Source: Hybos culiciformis (taxonomy: Eukaryota; Arthropoda; Insecta; Diptera; Hybotidae). From it: 64,000 bases of DNA. A model generated the notes under the pieces. The model ran no database searches. It had not been told where the DNA came from and saw nothing but the letters and a program-made list of their open reading frames with translations. The position numbers and the translations under genes are program-made. Numbering within the stretch: the first letter of the stretch is position 1; each line of letters opens with the position of its first letter. Below are positions 32,656 through 43,529 of this stretch, piece by piece. The stretch covers positions 82,190,598-82,254,597 of the forward strand of contig OZ023273.1 in the NCBI GenBank assembly GCA_964007475.1. The letters run 5' to 3'.

Positions 32656-34948
32656 ATGTGTAAAGATCTGTTAAGCTGTGTAGGAATATCCATGTCATGG
32701 ATGACACAGCCAGTAACTTTTTTTTTGTACCTTGTAGGTTCAATACTAGCTTTATTTTTATTTTTATTCTTATTACTAACCTTTTTTCAAATAAGAAACT
32801 ACTGCTTATTGAGACAGGTTATGTTACTAGCGACTTTAATTCCGGTAAATTCAAGTATAGTCAGTACAAAACTTATACAGACCAACATACGAAGACACAG
32901 AACTCAATGCATACCCATTATACGAAAAACAAATTGAAATCTATGCGACAAAAGTCCTGGAATATAGCCACATTTACCCAATTTTTGGAAAATCTTTGAG
33001 AGATATTAACCTTATTCATAATTGTCCAAACGGAATACTAGTACCACCGATTTTAACACCAAATGTCACTAGTATAGCCCTAAATAATAATAAACTAAGT
33101 CCAATTAGCTTAGTTTCACCTCAGATTTCTAGGAATAGCAATCACAAAGAAATTAAAAGAGAATTAACCCACAATGAAAAATTCAATTTAAAAATGTTGG
33201 AAATCTTATATCCCATAACTAAAGATTGGGAAATTCAGCCCCGTCATAACGATGACCTAATTTTAGAATAGTTCTGTGAAGAACCCTCCATAGAAATTCA
33301 ATTCGATCAACACAAAATCACAGAAAACTTCAATAATTTACCCCTGATTGGAATGATAAATTCCATTGAATTCAAAGACAAATTCAAAAACTGTGAAACC
33401 TCGTTATGTGAAGTAGGTTTAAAAGGGCTGCTGAATCTATATAAAAATCTGAAAACCCAACCCCTTAGAAAGAAAAGAGATACAGAAGAAAGAGAAGGGT
33501 GTACCTCCTTTAGCATTCTAGGGAAATGGGGTATAAACTTCGATAATTGTAACATAGATCTTAAATTGTTCAAAAACGATTTAGAAAATACAAAACACGA
33601 AATAAATCAATACAAATCACTAATCTTAAACCACACTAAAATAGCTAGTGATTTATTTCAGAAGACAGAAAAAATAATAATACAAATAACTAGGCAACAA
33701 GATTTATTAGAAAAACACATCCATGACAAATATCTGACAACACAACACACAATACAAGTTATAAAATTAATAGCCGACCTAAAGATGTGGAAACTTGATC
33801 AAAAACATCAAGCACAACACATCCTTTCCCTCACAAAAGCAAGAGCTATGGAACTATTCCAATCTCTAAAACAATCTTTATACTTGCATCAATGGATAGG
33901 TAAATGTATTGCTACAAAAGATTGCAAGGAAATAAACAAGTTTCTAAATAAAAAAATTGTTTATTGGTCAGATTTATTATCCCATAATTTCAATCCCCAC
34001 CCCACTCTGATATATAAAGACCATACCCCTTACTTTGTCTTCACAACCCCTACTGAAGTACAATGGGAATTACTCCCAACTTTAATTCTTCCATCCTTAG
34101 AAATTAACTCCGGATGCATCCCGTTAGAAAACTCCCTTTTTCTTTGTAACAAATGTTACAAACAAGAATTCAAATTTCTAACAGGAAATTTTAATAATAC
34201 CAATAAACATTTAAAAATTCACGAAAACTCAACTGGAATAATAAATAATATAGAATCATTAGAAAAATGTATTTCCAATAAAGGAAATACAGAAGCTAAA
34301 CTTAAGCTGAAAGACAAATGCCTCTCGATAAGCGAGAAAGGTATAGCTATCATCCCCTATTGTGAAGAAGAAAATCAGATAAAAATAGATAAAATTATAA
34401 CCCAATTTCATTTCCAAGAAATTCCAGAAGCATTATCCTTCAGGAATCACACTTTAGACAGGATTCTATTAGAAAATTTTCAAGTAAACTTCACTAATCT
34501 CAAAAATAATTTCACATACAAAAGTTTGGTAAAAACCTTAACCCAAAAAACTTCAGAATTAGCAGATTTATCTCTGCATTTTAAACCACATATGATAGCT
34601 ATACATAATACGAATCTAGCTTTTAACTTAATAAATCTAGTAATGATAATAAGTATAGTAGCATATCATTTACTTACAAGATTCATGCAAGTTAGAAACA
34701 AAAACCCAAATCCGTCCACAAATAATATCCTTCACAATTCAACAAACACACAAACAGAAGACAAAAAACTTTTTTTTGAATTCTTCGGCACAGAAGAGAA
34801 TAGTAACAAGACACAAAAATACGAAATACAGACAATAAGCGGTAGTAACTATAAACTAACTAACGAAGTACTAATAGTACAAGACGAGCAAAATAAATCG
34901 TTACGGAAGTTTCACAATGTGAAAAATTTTCAATGTTTAAAAAAATAA
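32656..34948 (+). pseudogene. env: Env-like glycoprotein, copy 2 (frameshift and in-frame TAG)
   Basis: As in copy 1, with the shared TAG at 33269-33271. In addition, two bases present in copy 1 (AGTCCTAGTAC) are missing near 32866 (AGTCAGTAC), breaking the N-terminal part. After the stop the frame runs to 34948 with the RKKR site, membrane segment and tail. One residue differs next to the membrane segment (RNKNPN for RKKNPN). This copy is more damaged than copy 1. Confidence 0.7.
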
Positions 34949-35141
34949 AAAAAAAAAAATAATAAACATAAATATGAATATAAAGAAAAAAAAAAAAAAC
35001 TTTAAACTAATTACAAAATAAAAAAAAAAAAATTCTTTTTAAAAAATTTTTTTTTGGCCTATTTTAAATATTAAATAAAAAGTATAAATTAAAAAACATA
35101 ATTATAAAAAACATCAGTAAAAATTATAATAATAAAAAGAA

Positions 35142-35618
35142 ATGTCCGACAACGCAAGTAACAAATTTATCGGTAAAATAACCACCAGTTCCGGAAAACC
35201 CAGATGGTACACAGAAGAAGAAGGCCCAAAGCCAATAGAAAGCGAAAAATTTAATAAAAGAAAACGAGCAAAGGAGCCACAAGTACCAATCATGGATGAA
35301 CCACCAAAACTCCTCAAGTTAACTCCAAAAGTAACACCCAGAGTAAAGGAAGAAGAAGGGCTCAATCCGACCCCAATGTTGAAAGCAATTTTTGCCGGAG
35401 TTGAAATAGGCCCAACCCAAATTGGATCCAGTTATCGTTTCAAGATACCAGGACCCTTATCAATGATCCAAGCAGAAGTAAAAAAGAATGGCAAAACAAT
35501 TCTGAAATGTAACAAAACAGGAGCAGTCAAAATAACGGATAAAGGGATCGTAAAAATATTTCCCGGAACAACAGAAAAACAGAAGAGTTCTGCAGTGAAA
35601 CACCACTACGAAAAATAG
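35142..35618 (+). CDS. Accessory ORF of unknown function, copy 2
   Basis: 158 codons, equal to the ORF at 22545 except for one D/E difference that I can see. It is open even though pol and env of this copy are broken; the copies are too young for that to prove selection. Confidence 0.6.
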   Translation: MSDNASNKFIGKITTSSGKPRWYTEEEGPKPIESEKFNKRKRAKEPQVPIMDEPPKLLKLTPKVTPRVKEEEGLNPTPMLKAIFAGVEIGPTQIGSSYRFKIPGPLSMIQAEVKKNGKTILKCNKTGAVKITDKGIVKIFPGTTEKQKSSAVKHHYEK

Positions 35619-35703
35619 AAGAGCATGAGACTCTTAATCTTAGGGCGGTTTCAAGCCCCACCATAACTTTATGCAATAAAAATTGATTTACTCTTTGTAT
35701 ATA

Positions 35704-35745
<42 letters not shown>

Positions 35746-35836
35746 AATAATTAAAGTTTGTTATAAATTTAAAATTTTTTTTTTTCCGTTTTCTAGATTC
35801 AATCTACCTTGTTACAAAGTAAGATTGAACCTATTT
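35619..35836 (+). other. 3' region before LTR 3
   Basis: Same A-run (about 37 A) and TTCAATCT/AGATTGAA inverted repeat as at 23022-23241. No gene. Confidence 0.5.
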
Positions 35837-37394
35837 TGTTACTGAGAAAAAAATTTTCCTTATTAGAATTAGATCCAAAGTTATAAAATTTCATAATAAA
35901 AAAAAAAAATAACTTTTCTTTAACAAGTTAGATTTTAAAAACTTAATAAAAATTAACATTTTAAAATTTTCTATAAAAATATAATAAAATGAAAAATAAT
36001 TTATAGAAATGAAATAAATTTTCAAAACTAGAAATTTTATTCATAAATTAAATTAAGTTTTCTCTCAAATAAAATTGATATTCACACCATGAATTTTTTT
36101 AACCAGAGCTAATTTTTTGCTTTCTATTTTTAATTTTTTTATGAACAAAAATTTAATCAAAAATAATTCTATAATTGAATTAAATTAAAACCAAACCTCA
36201 ATAAAAAAAAAAAATCTACAAAAATATTTTTATTTTTATGCTTATAGGTACATGCCCAACCGACAATAATTTTAAGTAATTAGAACATTTCAATTAATAT
36301 AAAAAAAAAAAAATAATAAATACTGGTTTTACCAAATGAACCTGATTTAACTCACAACAAACTCACCTTTAACTCAACTTTAAACAATTAAATATTGTAT
36401 GATAAAACTCTTTTAACTCAACAAAACCTTATTTAAACCTAAAGTCTAGACAGCTTATAAGGTAAACACAATAATTTCCGTTTAAAATTCTAAATAAAAC
36501 AATTCAACAAAATTCTTTTTTTACAAATAAACAAATTTTTTATTCTTATAATATAAAACAATATTTTATTAGTCAGACAAATCATCTGACCCACTCTCAA
36601 AACCAGGATCCTCAATATGATAGCATCGGCAAGGAGAACACCCACATCTACGACAATACGGGCACTTCCAAGAAAGATGACCCAACTCGCCGCAATATCT
36701 ACACTCAGGAGCCACATGTGTCACAAAGTCGTGATCCACCATACAAATCCAACACATATCGCAATCAGCGATTACGTGCAGATTTCCACCACACCTTTGA
36801 CACCATATTCTGGAACGATACTATAAAAAAAAAAAAAAAAAAAAAAAAAAATAAAAATAAAAAAATAAAAAAAAAAAATCATTACTTACATAAGAGTAGT
36901 TACAACTACCCTTGTGAGAATCCTTCCCACATCCATAACACTTCTTATAATTTATAAGAAGGTCATCAATCACAACGGCAGTACATTTCCTCCAGAAATG
37001 ACCCCTCATCCCACATCTCCAACAAAGCTTTCCTTCTAACAAAAAAAATATATATAGATATATAAAATCAAGTTTTTTTTATACCGTCCAGAAAAACAAG
37101 CGAGTTTAACTGGACCATAAAAATATTCGCTCAGCCTTAGCCAGCTAAGACTGCGACTCAAAAAAATTCATACGTATGGCCTATGCCATACTGCCGAATA
37201 AGCAAAAAAAAAAAAAATTAATAGAAAAATAGAATAAAACTTACCTATTCTAAACTCCATTATTTTTACTATGAATTCACAAAAAAAAAAAAAATATATA
37301 TTTATTTTAAATATTACAAAAAAAAAAAAAAAACACTTTAAAAAAAAAAAAACACTTTGAAAACACTATGACACAAAAGAAAACCTTTTAACCA

Positions 37395-37442
<48 letters not shown>

Positions 37443-38732
37443 GAATGGAAAAATTCCATAACGGCGCGCCGAACTTACAAACTAACTAGTTTTAAGATAG
37501 TTACAAAAAATGGCTTGTTAGGAAGATTTTAACTATAAGTTTATTTTAATAACTAACTTTAAATTTTAATTTTTTTCATATTGTGTTTACCACAAAACAA
37601 AAAAAAAAGTTCGATAATGAGACTTGCAACAAAACAATAAACAAAGGTCCATTATAGTAATCTTCAATACAAAAAAGGGACAAATAGTCAAGAAGCCCAA
37701 CCTAATGTTACCACCTACAAGGAAAGAGCAACCTTAGAAGACAACAAATTACGAATTTGTTATTTCAAGCCCTCACAAGTAGGCAAAATAAATAAAAAAA
37801 CATTTTAAAATTGTTTATATATATATATCGAAAAAGAAAAAGTTAAATTATAGATATATATACAACTTAAAATAATACAAGAAATTTATATAAATAAAAC
37901 CAATCAATGATACAAATATATTATTAAAACAAAATAGTAAATAATGATATCGGAGAAATTGTAAATTATAAATTTTCAAATTATAAATTATAGATTTTCA
38001 AATTATAAATTATAGATTTTCAAATTATAAATTATAGATTTTCAAATTATAAATTATAGATTTTCAAATTATAAATTATAGAATTTCAAATTATAAATTA
38101 TAAATATTAAAATTATTATATTATATTTTATAATAAATCCTGAAAACAGGAAATAAAAAAAAAAAAAACAATCTATGTATTTTAGTAAATAATTATTTTT
38201 ATATTTGCTTTCTTTCTTTTTTAATAAAAATCATACTTAAAATAACAATGTATTGTTACTAAGAATATCCCACAGGTCCTTAAAGGTAAATAAGAAATGC
38301 TGATATAAGGTCCAGCTTTAGATGGCCATAGCCATGAGCTGAAGATGACTTATTAGTCATTTAGAATTAAGTTTTTTTTATTTTTTGAATTGGTTGGGGT
38401 TTTTCAAATATCCTTTTTCTTTGAGATCTCCTTTTTATCTTTTTTTAACGAAAGACATCCTATTAATATTGTTATGAAACCCCCTGGTGTTCACTGTCCG
38501 TACCCACCCACCGACGAGCTTAGACCCAGCCTTAGAACACGGATGTCCTTAGACAGTGGACTCAACACCAGGTCACTAATTGAAAGCAGAGCACTTTCTC
38601 TTGCCTCTACTTTCACCTGTTTTCCTTTTTATCATAATTTCCTTTATGATAAATCCTTTTTATTTGAGTTCATTTGAACTCAGATCCTTCGTAGTTTAAC
38701 TACTTACAAATTTATTTAATTTTAACATAACA
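35837..38732 (+). repeat. LTR 3 of the concatemer (complete)
   Basis: 2.9 kb from TGTTACTGAG to AACATAACA, followed by ATAT, which repeats the 4 bases before LTR 1. Contains the antisense gene, the 22-bp repeats (about 37960-38108) and the 3' hairpins (from 38483). At several sites it agrees with LTR 2 against LTR 1. Confidence 0.88.
36569..37260 (-). CDS. Antisense three-exon zinc-knuckle gene in LTR 3
   Basis: Third copy: exons 37245-37260, 36890-37035 and 36569-36820 on the minus strand, with the same splice sites and exon lengths as the other two. In a 3' LTR an antisense promoter would read toward env, the arrangement known for HTLV-type antisense genes, although here the whole gene lies inside the LTR. 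Confidence 0.72.
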
Positions 38733-39961
38733 ATATCCGGGCAACTGCCAGTAGTAGGAGCCGCTGCTACTGGCGGAGAAGTTGGTTCTGGTAGTACCAG
38801 AAACGATTCGTCAGCGGGACAAACAATGACGGACAAGGAAACGAAAAAGGACTTGCACAAAGACACCCTCATGTCCAATTCGAACCGACACCTTTTAGGA
38901 GGATGAGGGGAACGACTAGCTCTCAGACAGGTGCTACGACTGACAAGCAGCATGAGGCTGCTGTTAAGTCAGGGCCTAGTAGAAGGAAAAGAGAGGGTCG
39001 GAAGGCCCTAGTGCAATATAAAGCCGCGGTGCGGATAATGGAAACACTGGGCAAGAAGCGACAATGCTCACCAGAGGAGCAGAAGCGCGTTTCTTAGGCC
39101 ATACAAGCAGGGAGAGAGCTCTTTGGAAACAAAGAGAGGTTCTGCCCTGAGCACAAAGAGTTTTCAAACTCAATAGAAGAAGCAGTGGTGCAGCAACTAA
39201 AGAGCGAAGGAGCGCTCGGTGGATGATCCAAATCCAACGAGCCACAAAAACATGGGCGCGACCATATCAACCCCGAGGAGAAATTCAAGGGACCGGAGAA
39301 AACGTCGACCTCTAAAGCCACAACCGAGAGTGAGGTCGTCAAAAGGCATCTCATCGTGGGTTTCACAGACCGGGCAAATCCTCTGGGACGTATGTCTCAA
39401 GAGAGGTTGAAGCTGATTGAAATGGGGCTGATAAAGGGCCTGATCGAACAGAGAAGAGCAATGCCGTTATTTGATGGAGCAGGCTGGCGAAACGGAGTAA
39501 AGACTATAAAGTGCCAGGATATGCAGGCCCTTACGTGGGTTCGTGGCGTAGTCGGCAGTCTTCCGCATCTGTGGAAGAATGCCAGGCTTGTCGTGGATTG
39601 GGCCAACATTCCGACGGTGCCAAAGGCAAAGGTGTTCACACCAAGAGTGGTAGAACCCGAAGAAGCGTTGGAACTGCTGAAGTGCCAGAATTTTGCAGAT
39701 TAACAAGACTGCGGAAGATATGCTGTACCCTAACTTCGGGAAGATGGCTTGGGCATGGGTAGTGTGTACCTTCGTCTGAAGAAGCGACACCCCGAGGACA
39801 CCAACGAAAACACCCTCGGTGAAGGAGATATGGAAAAAGACCTTGGAATAGAGGACCTAACAGGTAGACTATCCATAGGCGAAGAAGGTGAAGAAGGAGA
39901 AAACGGTGAGGACGGGGAGGAAACCGTAAAGACCGGAGAGGAGGAACACTTATCAACGTAG
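38733..39961 (+). pseudogene. LOA-like LINE, ORF1 region (degraded)
   Basis: Continuation of the LINE fragment at 9181-9586 after the LTR insertion. GC-rich compared with its surroundings. Several short frames in different phases can be pieced together as an ORF1-type protein: a basic region, a segment with LTWVRGVVGSLPHLW near 39530, then an EALELLKCQN motif near 39665 and a final acidic, E/G-rich stretch ending at 39961. Many stops and shifts. The assignment rests mainly on its position before the RT. Confidence 0.45.
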
Positions 39962-42800
39962 ATGTTGAGGTGTCTACAGATAAACCTACGTCGCAGTAGG
40001 TCGGCCTCGACAAGTCGTAAAATACTCGATCTTACGCTTTTTTACGAAACGGATACTTGTTCGATACGGGAGTGGTGAGTGTCCGAGGATATGTAATTCT
40101 CGGACCACGGGTATACAAGTTTCGAAATTACGCACTATAGAAGTCCTGAAAATAATACTCTCAGGAACCACGCTAGAACTAACTGGGACAAGTTCGGCAA
40201 AGAGGTGGATTCGAGTTTGAGTAAAACGTATTCGAAGGAAATTCAGAGCAGTCTTGCACGCAACTAAATGTCTAAACAAAGCTCTAAAGGCGGCCTGTCC
40301 AATCAGCAGGCCTCCAAAAAAATCGCAGCCTGTCTGGTGGAGCAAGTTACGCAAAGACTCACGTCGAGAAGTTCAGAGGATCTTCAGGGAAACTAAGAAC
40401 GAGACAGATGAAGAAGCGAATCGAAAATACAAAAGTGCATTAAAGATTTTCAAAAAGGAATTAAGGACTGCAAAAAGAAGCAGTTGGAAGAATTTATGCG
40501 AAAGATAGAGAGCACGACAGAGACGGCGAGACTGAGAAAGGTGTTATCAAAGAAAGCCACCCCTCCGATCCTGCTGAGGGCAGGTGATTCGTGGACAACA
40601 ATTGAAAAGGAAACGCTAGAGGTGCTCATGGACACCCACTTTCCTGGATGCTGTAATCTAAAATCGAGAGAGGTCATTCTTAATGATAAAAGCACAGAGC
40701 AGCTGCCAAGAAATCTCATTAGTAGAGAAAAAATAGAAAGCGCAATAAAATCATTTGATCCCTATAAATCTCCCGGTTCAGACGGAATCTCTGCAGTTAT
40801 GCTGCAAAAAAGCAGTAAACTTACGATTCTGTGGCTGGAATTTATTTACAGAGGTTGTATTCCAAGAAACTGGAGGTAGGCTAGGGTGGTCTTTATACCG
40901 AAGGCACGCAAGAGTAGTCATGTCGGACTTGGGGATTATAGACCGATTAGCCTTACGTGCTTCCTGTTAAAAACATTAGAGAGACTACTGGATTGGCATA
41001 TTAGAGGCAATCTAGATCCCGAGATAATCTCTCAGGCACAACACGCATACACGAAAGGAAAATTCACGGACACAGCTCTACATGAGGTTGTGTTCGAGAT
41101 TGAGAAAGCCCTACAATATAAAGAATATAAATAAGCTCTTGGAACCTTCCTTGACATTGAGGGAGCTTTTAATAATGTGAAAACCGAAGCCATTTTGGAC
41201 GCTCTGGAAGAGGTTAAGGCGTATGAAGCCATAAGAAATGGATAGCCGTAAATAGTAGTAGCTTACAAATAGGGTTATTGTCTCGGAATAAGGAACGGTA
41301 AAAGCTCGTATAACTGTGAAGCGCGGCACACCACAAGGAGGGGTTTCATCACCTCTACTGTGGCTGCTAGTGGTGAACAACATTCTGAAAAAGCTCGAAA
41401 AAGAAGGTATAAAGGTGGTAGGTTATGCTGATGACATTGTTCTATTAGTATCTGTCAATACCTTGACAGAAATTACAAATAACGGCTTAAAAGAACTGAG
41501 CAAATGGGCCAGTTCCAAAAGGGCTGGGTTTAAATCCACAAAAAACATAATTAGTTCTTTTCAAGAGAAAGACTAAAATTCCAACTTTTAAACTTCCGGA
41601 AATAGGGGTTTGGCTCTTAAACCCCAGGCAAAATATTTAGATTTTTTTTTAGAGCGCAAGCTTAGTTGGAAGCTAAACATAGAGGAGAGAGTAGCTAAAG
41701 CTATGAATGTCTTCTATGGTGTAGGAGGCTTTTAGGGAAAAGATGGGGAGTACAACCTCACATAACCCACTGGCTTTACACAGCTGTAGTGAGACCGATA
41801 ATGTTATACGGGGTATTTGTATGGTGGGCAGCTTTAAGTAAAAAGACCTACCTTACAAAACTCAACAAAGTACAGAGAATGGCAGGCCTTGGAATTAGTG
41901 GTGCAATGTGTACAACTCCGGGGCCAGCCATTAACGCTATCCTATCTCTCCCAACGGTGGATCTATTCGCCAAAACCATAGCGGAGAGAACTCCACTCAG
42001 ACTTAAAGAAGCGAATACTCTAAAAATCAGGCCGTACGATCACAGTAGCTTGAGAAGAAAAGCAAGAGAAAAGACCGACTAACTGTTACCATCGTTGAAC
42101 TTCGACATAAACTTCTCCATCAGGATCCCATCTAGAGAAGAGTGGGAATCTGTAATGAAAGAAGATAACACAATTAGCATACATACGAATGGCTCAAAAA
42201 CAGCAACAGGAGTGGGGGCGGCAGTGCACTGTGAGAAACTGGACATAAACCATTGTTACAGGCTTCCGCAGATGTTCAGCGTCTTTCAGGCTGAGATTAC
42301 AGCCATAAAAAAGGCAGGGGGGGTCCTAATGCTAGGTCACTACCCGGAAACCGCTATCAATATAAATGTAGACAGCCAAGCAGCGTTAAAAGCTTTGGTG
42401 TCTCACGAAATAAAATCCCAAATTGTCCTCGAATGCTCGACAGAACTTAAGAGGCTGGGAAGAAAGCAAAAAGTCCAACTCCTGTGGGTTCCAGGATACA
42501 CTGGAGTGGAGGGTACGACGTGCGGGCAAAGCAAGAGAGCGAAATGTCAGAGGGGTCAACTCTAAAGATTCGAACGCCTCTTGGTTCTATTTACAAAGAG
42601 ATAGAATCCACAATGATGGAGGAAGCGAAAAGGAGGTGGGTTAATGAATCAACCTCAAAACGACCAAAATTATGTGGGGTTCTTACGATGTAAAGAAGAC
42701 GAAAAAGTTGTTAACATTCAAAAGAACAGAGATAGGCCTGGTCACGGGCATAATAACAGGGCAATGATTATCCGGAAAGCACGCCCATAGATGAAACTGA
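39962..42800 (+). pseudogene. LOA-like LINE, ORF2: RT and RNase H (degraded)
   Basis: Broken into at least six frames. Recognisable in order: the pre-RT segment ending KRSSWKNLCER (about 40500), RT blocks SPGSDGIS (40770), DYRPISLTC (40940), TPQGGVSSPLLW (41325) and YADDIVLLVS (41430), the post-RT region (RPIMLYGVFVWW, 41790), then an RNase H domain (HTNGSK 42185, DSQAALKAL 42370), and a tail like that of the I/LOA group (KRTEIGLVTGIITGQ, about 42720). The RNase H DGS aspartate is replaced by asparagine. I could not find an AP endonuclease domain, so it is either deleted or too decayed. An RT with RNase H suggests LOA or the I superfamily. Confidence 0.7.
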
Positions 42801-43060
42801 CACAATTGTAGCATTTCACCTCATCTTTCTTTTTCCCCATTAAACAGAATCATCGACGTGACCAATACGATTACATTTGCTACATTTTTAACAGATGTAC
42901 CTACTTGGTTCAGCTACAGTTTCTGATGAACTTGGTAACGACAAAGTCGCAGACGAAATTGAATCTTTCTTACCATAAAAATACAGATACTTCAGATGAA
43001 CGCATAATTTTGTTGTACTCTCGAATATCATTAATCATTCCACAGGTTGCGGCTACCGGA
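42801..43060. other. No gene recognised
   Basis: Unassigned sequence between the LINE and the palindromic repeats; it may include the LINE 3' end. Nothing more can be supported. Confidence 0.4.
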
Positions 43061-43330
43061 CATAACATCCCCGGTCATAAGATGCCCTTTCGGTCATAAA
43101 AACCGGGGGATCTTATGACCGATTTAAACGGTAATAAGATCCCCACGATTTCGGTCATAAAAACCCGGGGATCTTAAGACCAATTTAAACGGTTATAATA
43201 TCCCCACTATTTCGGTCATAAAAACCCGGGGATCTTATGACCGATTTAAACGGTCATAGAATCCCCACGATTTCGGTCATAAAAACCCAAAGATTTTTGT
43301 ATTGGGATCTTACGACCGGGGATCAACATG
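43061..43330. repeat. 61-bp tandem repeat made of long palindromes
   Basis: CGGTCATAAAAACC starts recur at 43091, 43152, 43213 and 43274, an exact 61-bp period. The consensus unit contains GGGGATCTTATGACCG and its reverse complement 7 bp apart (ATTTAAA), so each unit can form a 16-bp hairpin. Individual units carry a few substitutions. No spacers of CRISPR type. Confidence 0.85.
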
Positions 43331-43529
43331 TTTTCGATAGAATAAAAATTGTTTTAAATCTCTGAACCTAAAACCTTCTTTCACGTGCATTTCCAATATG
43401 CATTTCCTAAAAACATGTCCTCATAAATTTTGGTTTTTCAGTCATTTTTGTTATGGATTCGTTCTTTAAAATTGAGTTTTTGAATAATACTAACCATAGC
43501 TCCCCATCCAAAATTTTTGATCAGGTAAT
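43331..43529. other. Left flank of the minisatellite
   Basis: About 200 bp, AT-rich. Its last 35 bp (TAGCTCCCCATCCAAAATTT ... CAGGTAAT, ending near 43528) resemble the sequence just right of the other end of the array (61255-61288). Confidence 0.5.

Larger units (their letters stand above)
9587..38732 (+). mobile_element. Osvaldo/Ulysses-like Ty3/gypsy concatemer: LTR-internal-LTR-internal-LTR
   Basis: Three LTRs (9587-12474, 23242 to about 25832, 35837-38732) enclose two nearly identical internal regions with gag, pol, env and an accessory ORF. The whole array is flanked by the same 4 bp, ATAT (9583-9586 and 38733-38736), and interrupts a LINE. The RT reads SSIDLKDAFWQIPL and GRPLYQYTRMPFGLC, which with a tRNA-Lys primer site, long LTRs and an env resembles the Osvaldo/Ulysses lineage; that placement rests on motif recall, not on a tree. 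Both copies share frame breaks, which favours duplication by unequal recombination over two insertions. Confidence 0.85.

Noticed and set aside
43061..43330. Possible CRISPR array (regular 61-bp spacing)
   Set aside because: Whole units are repeated with no unique spacers, the context is eukaryotic, and no cas genes are present.
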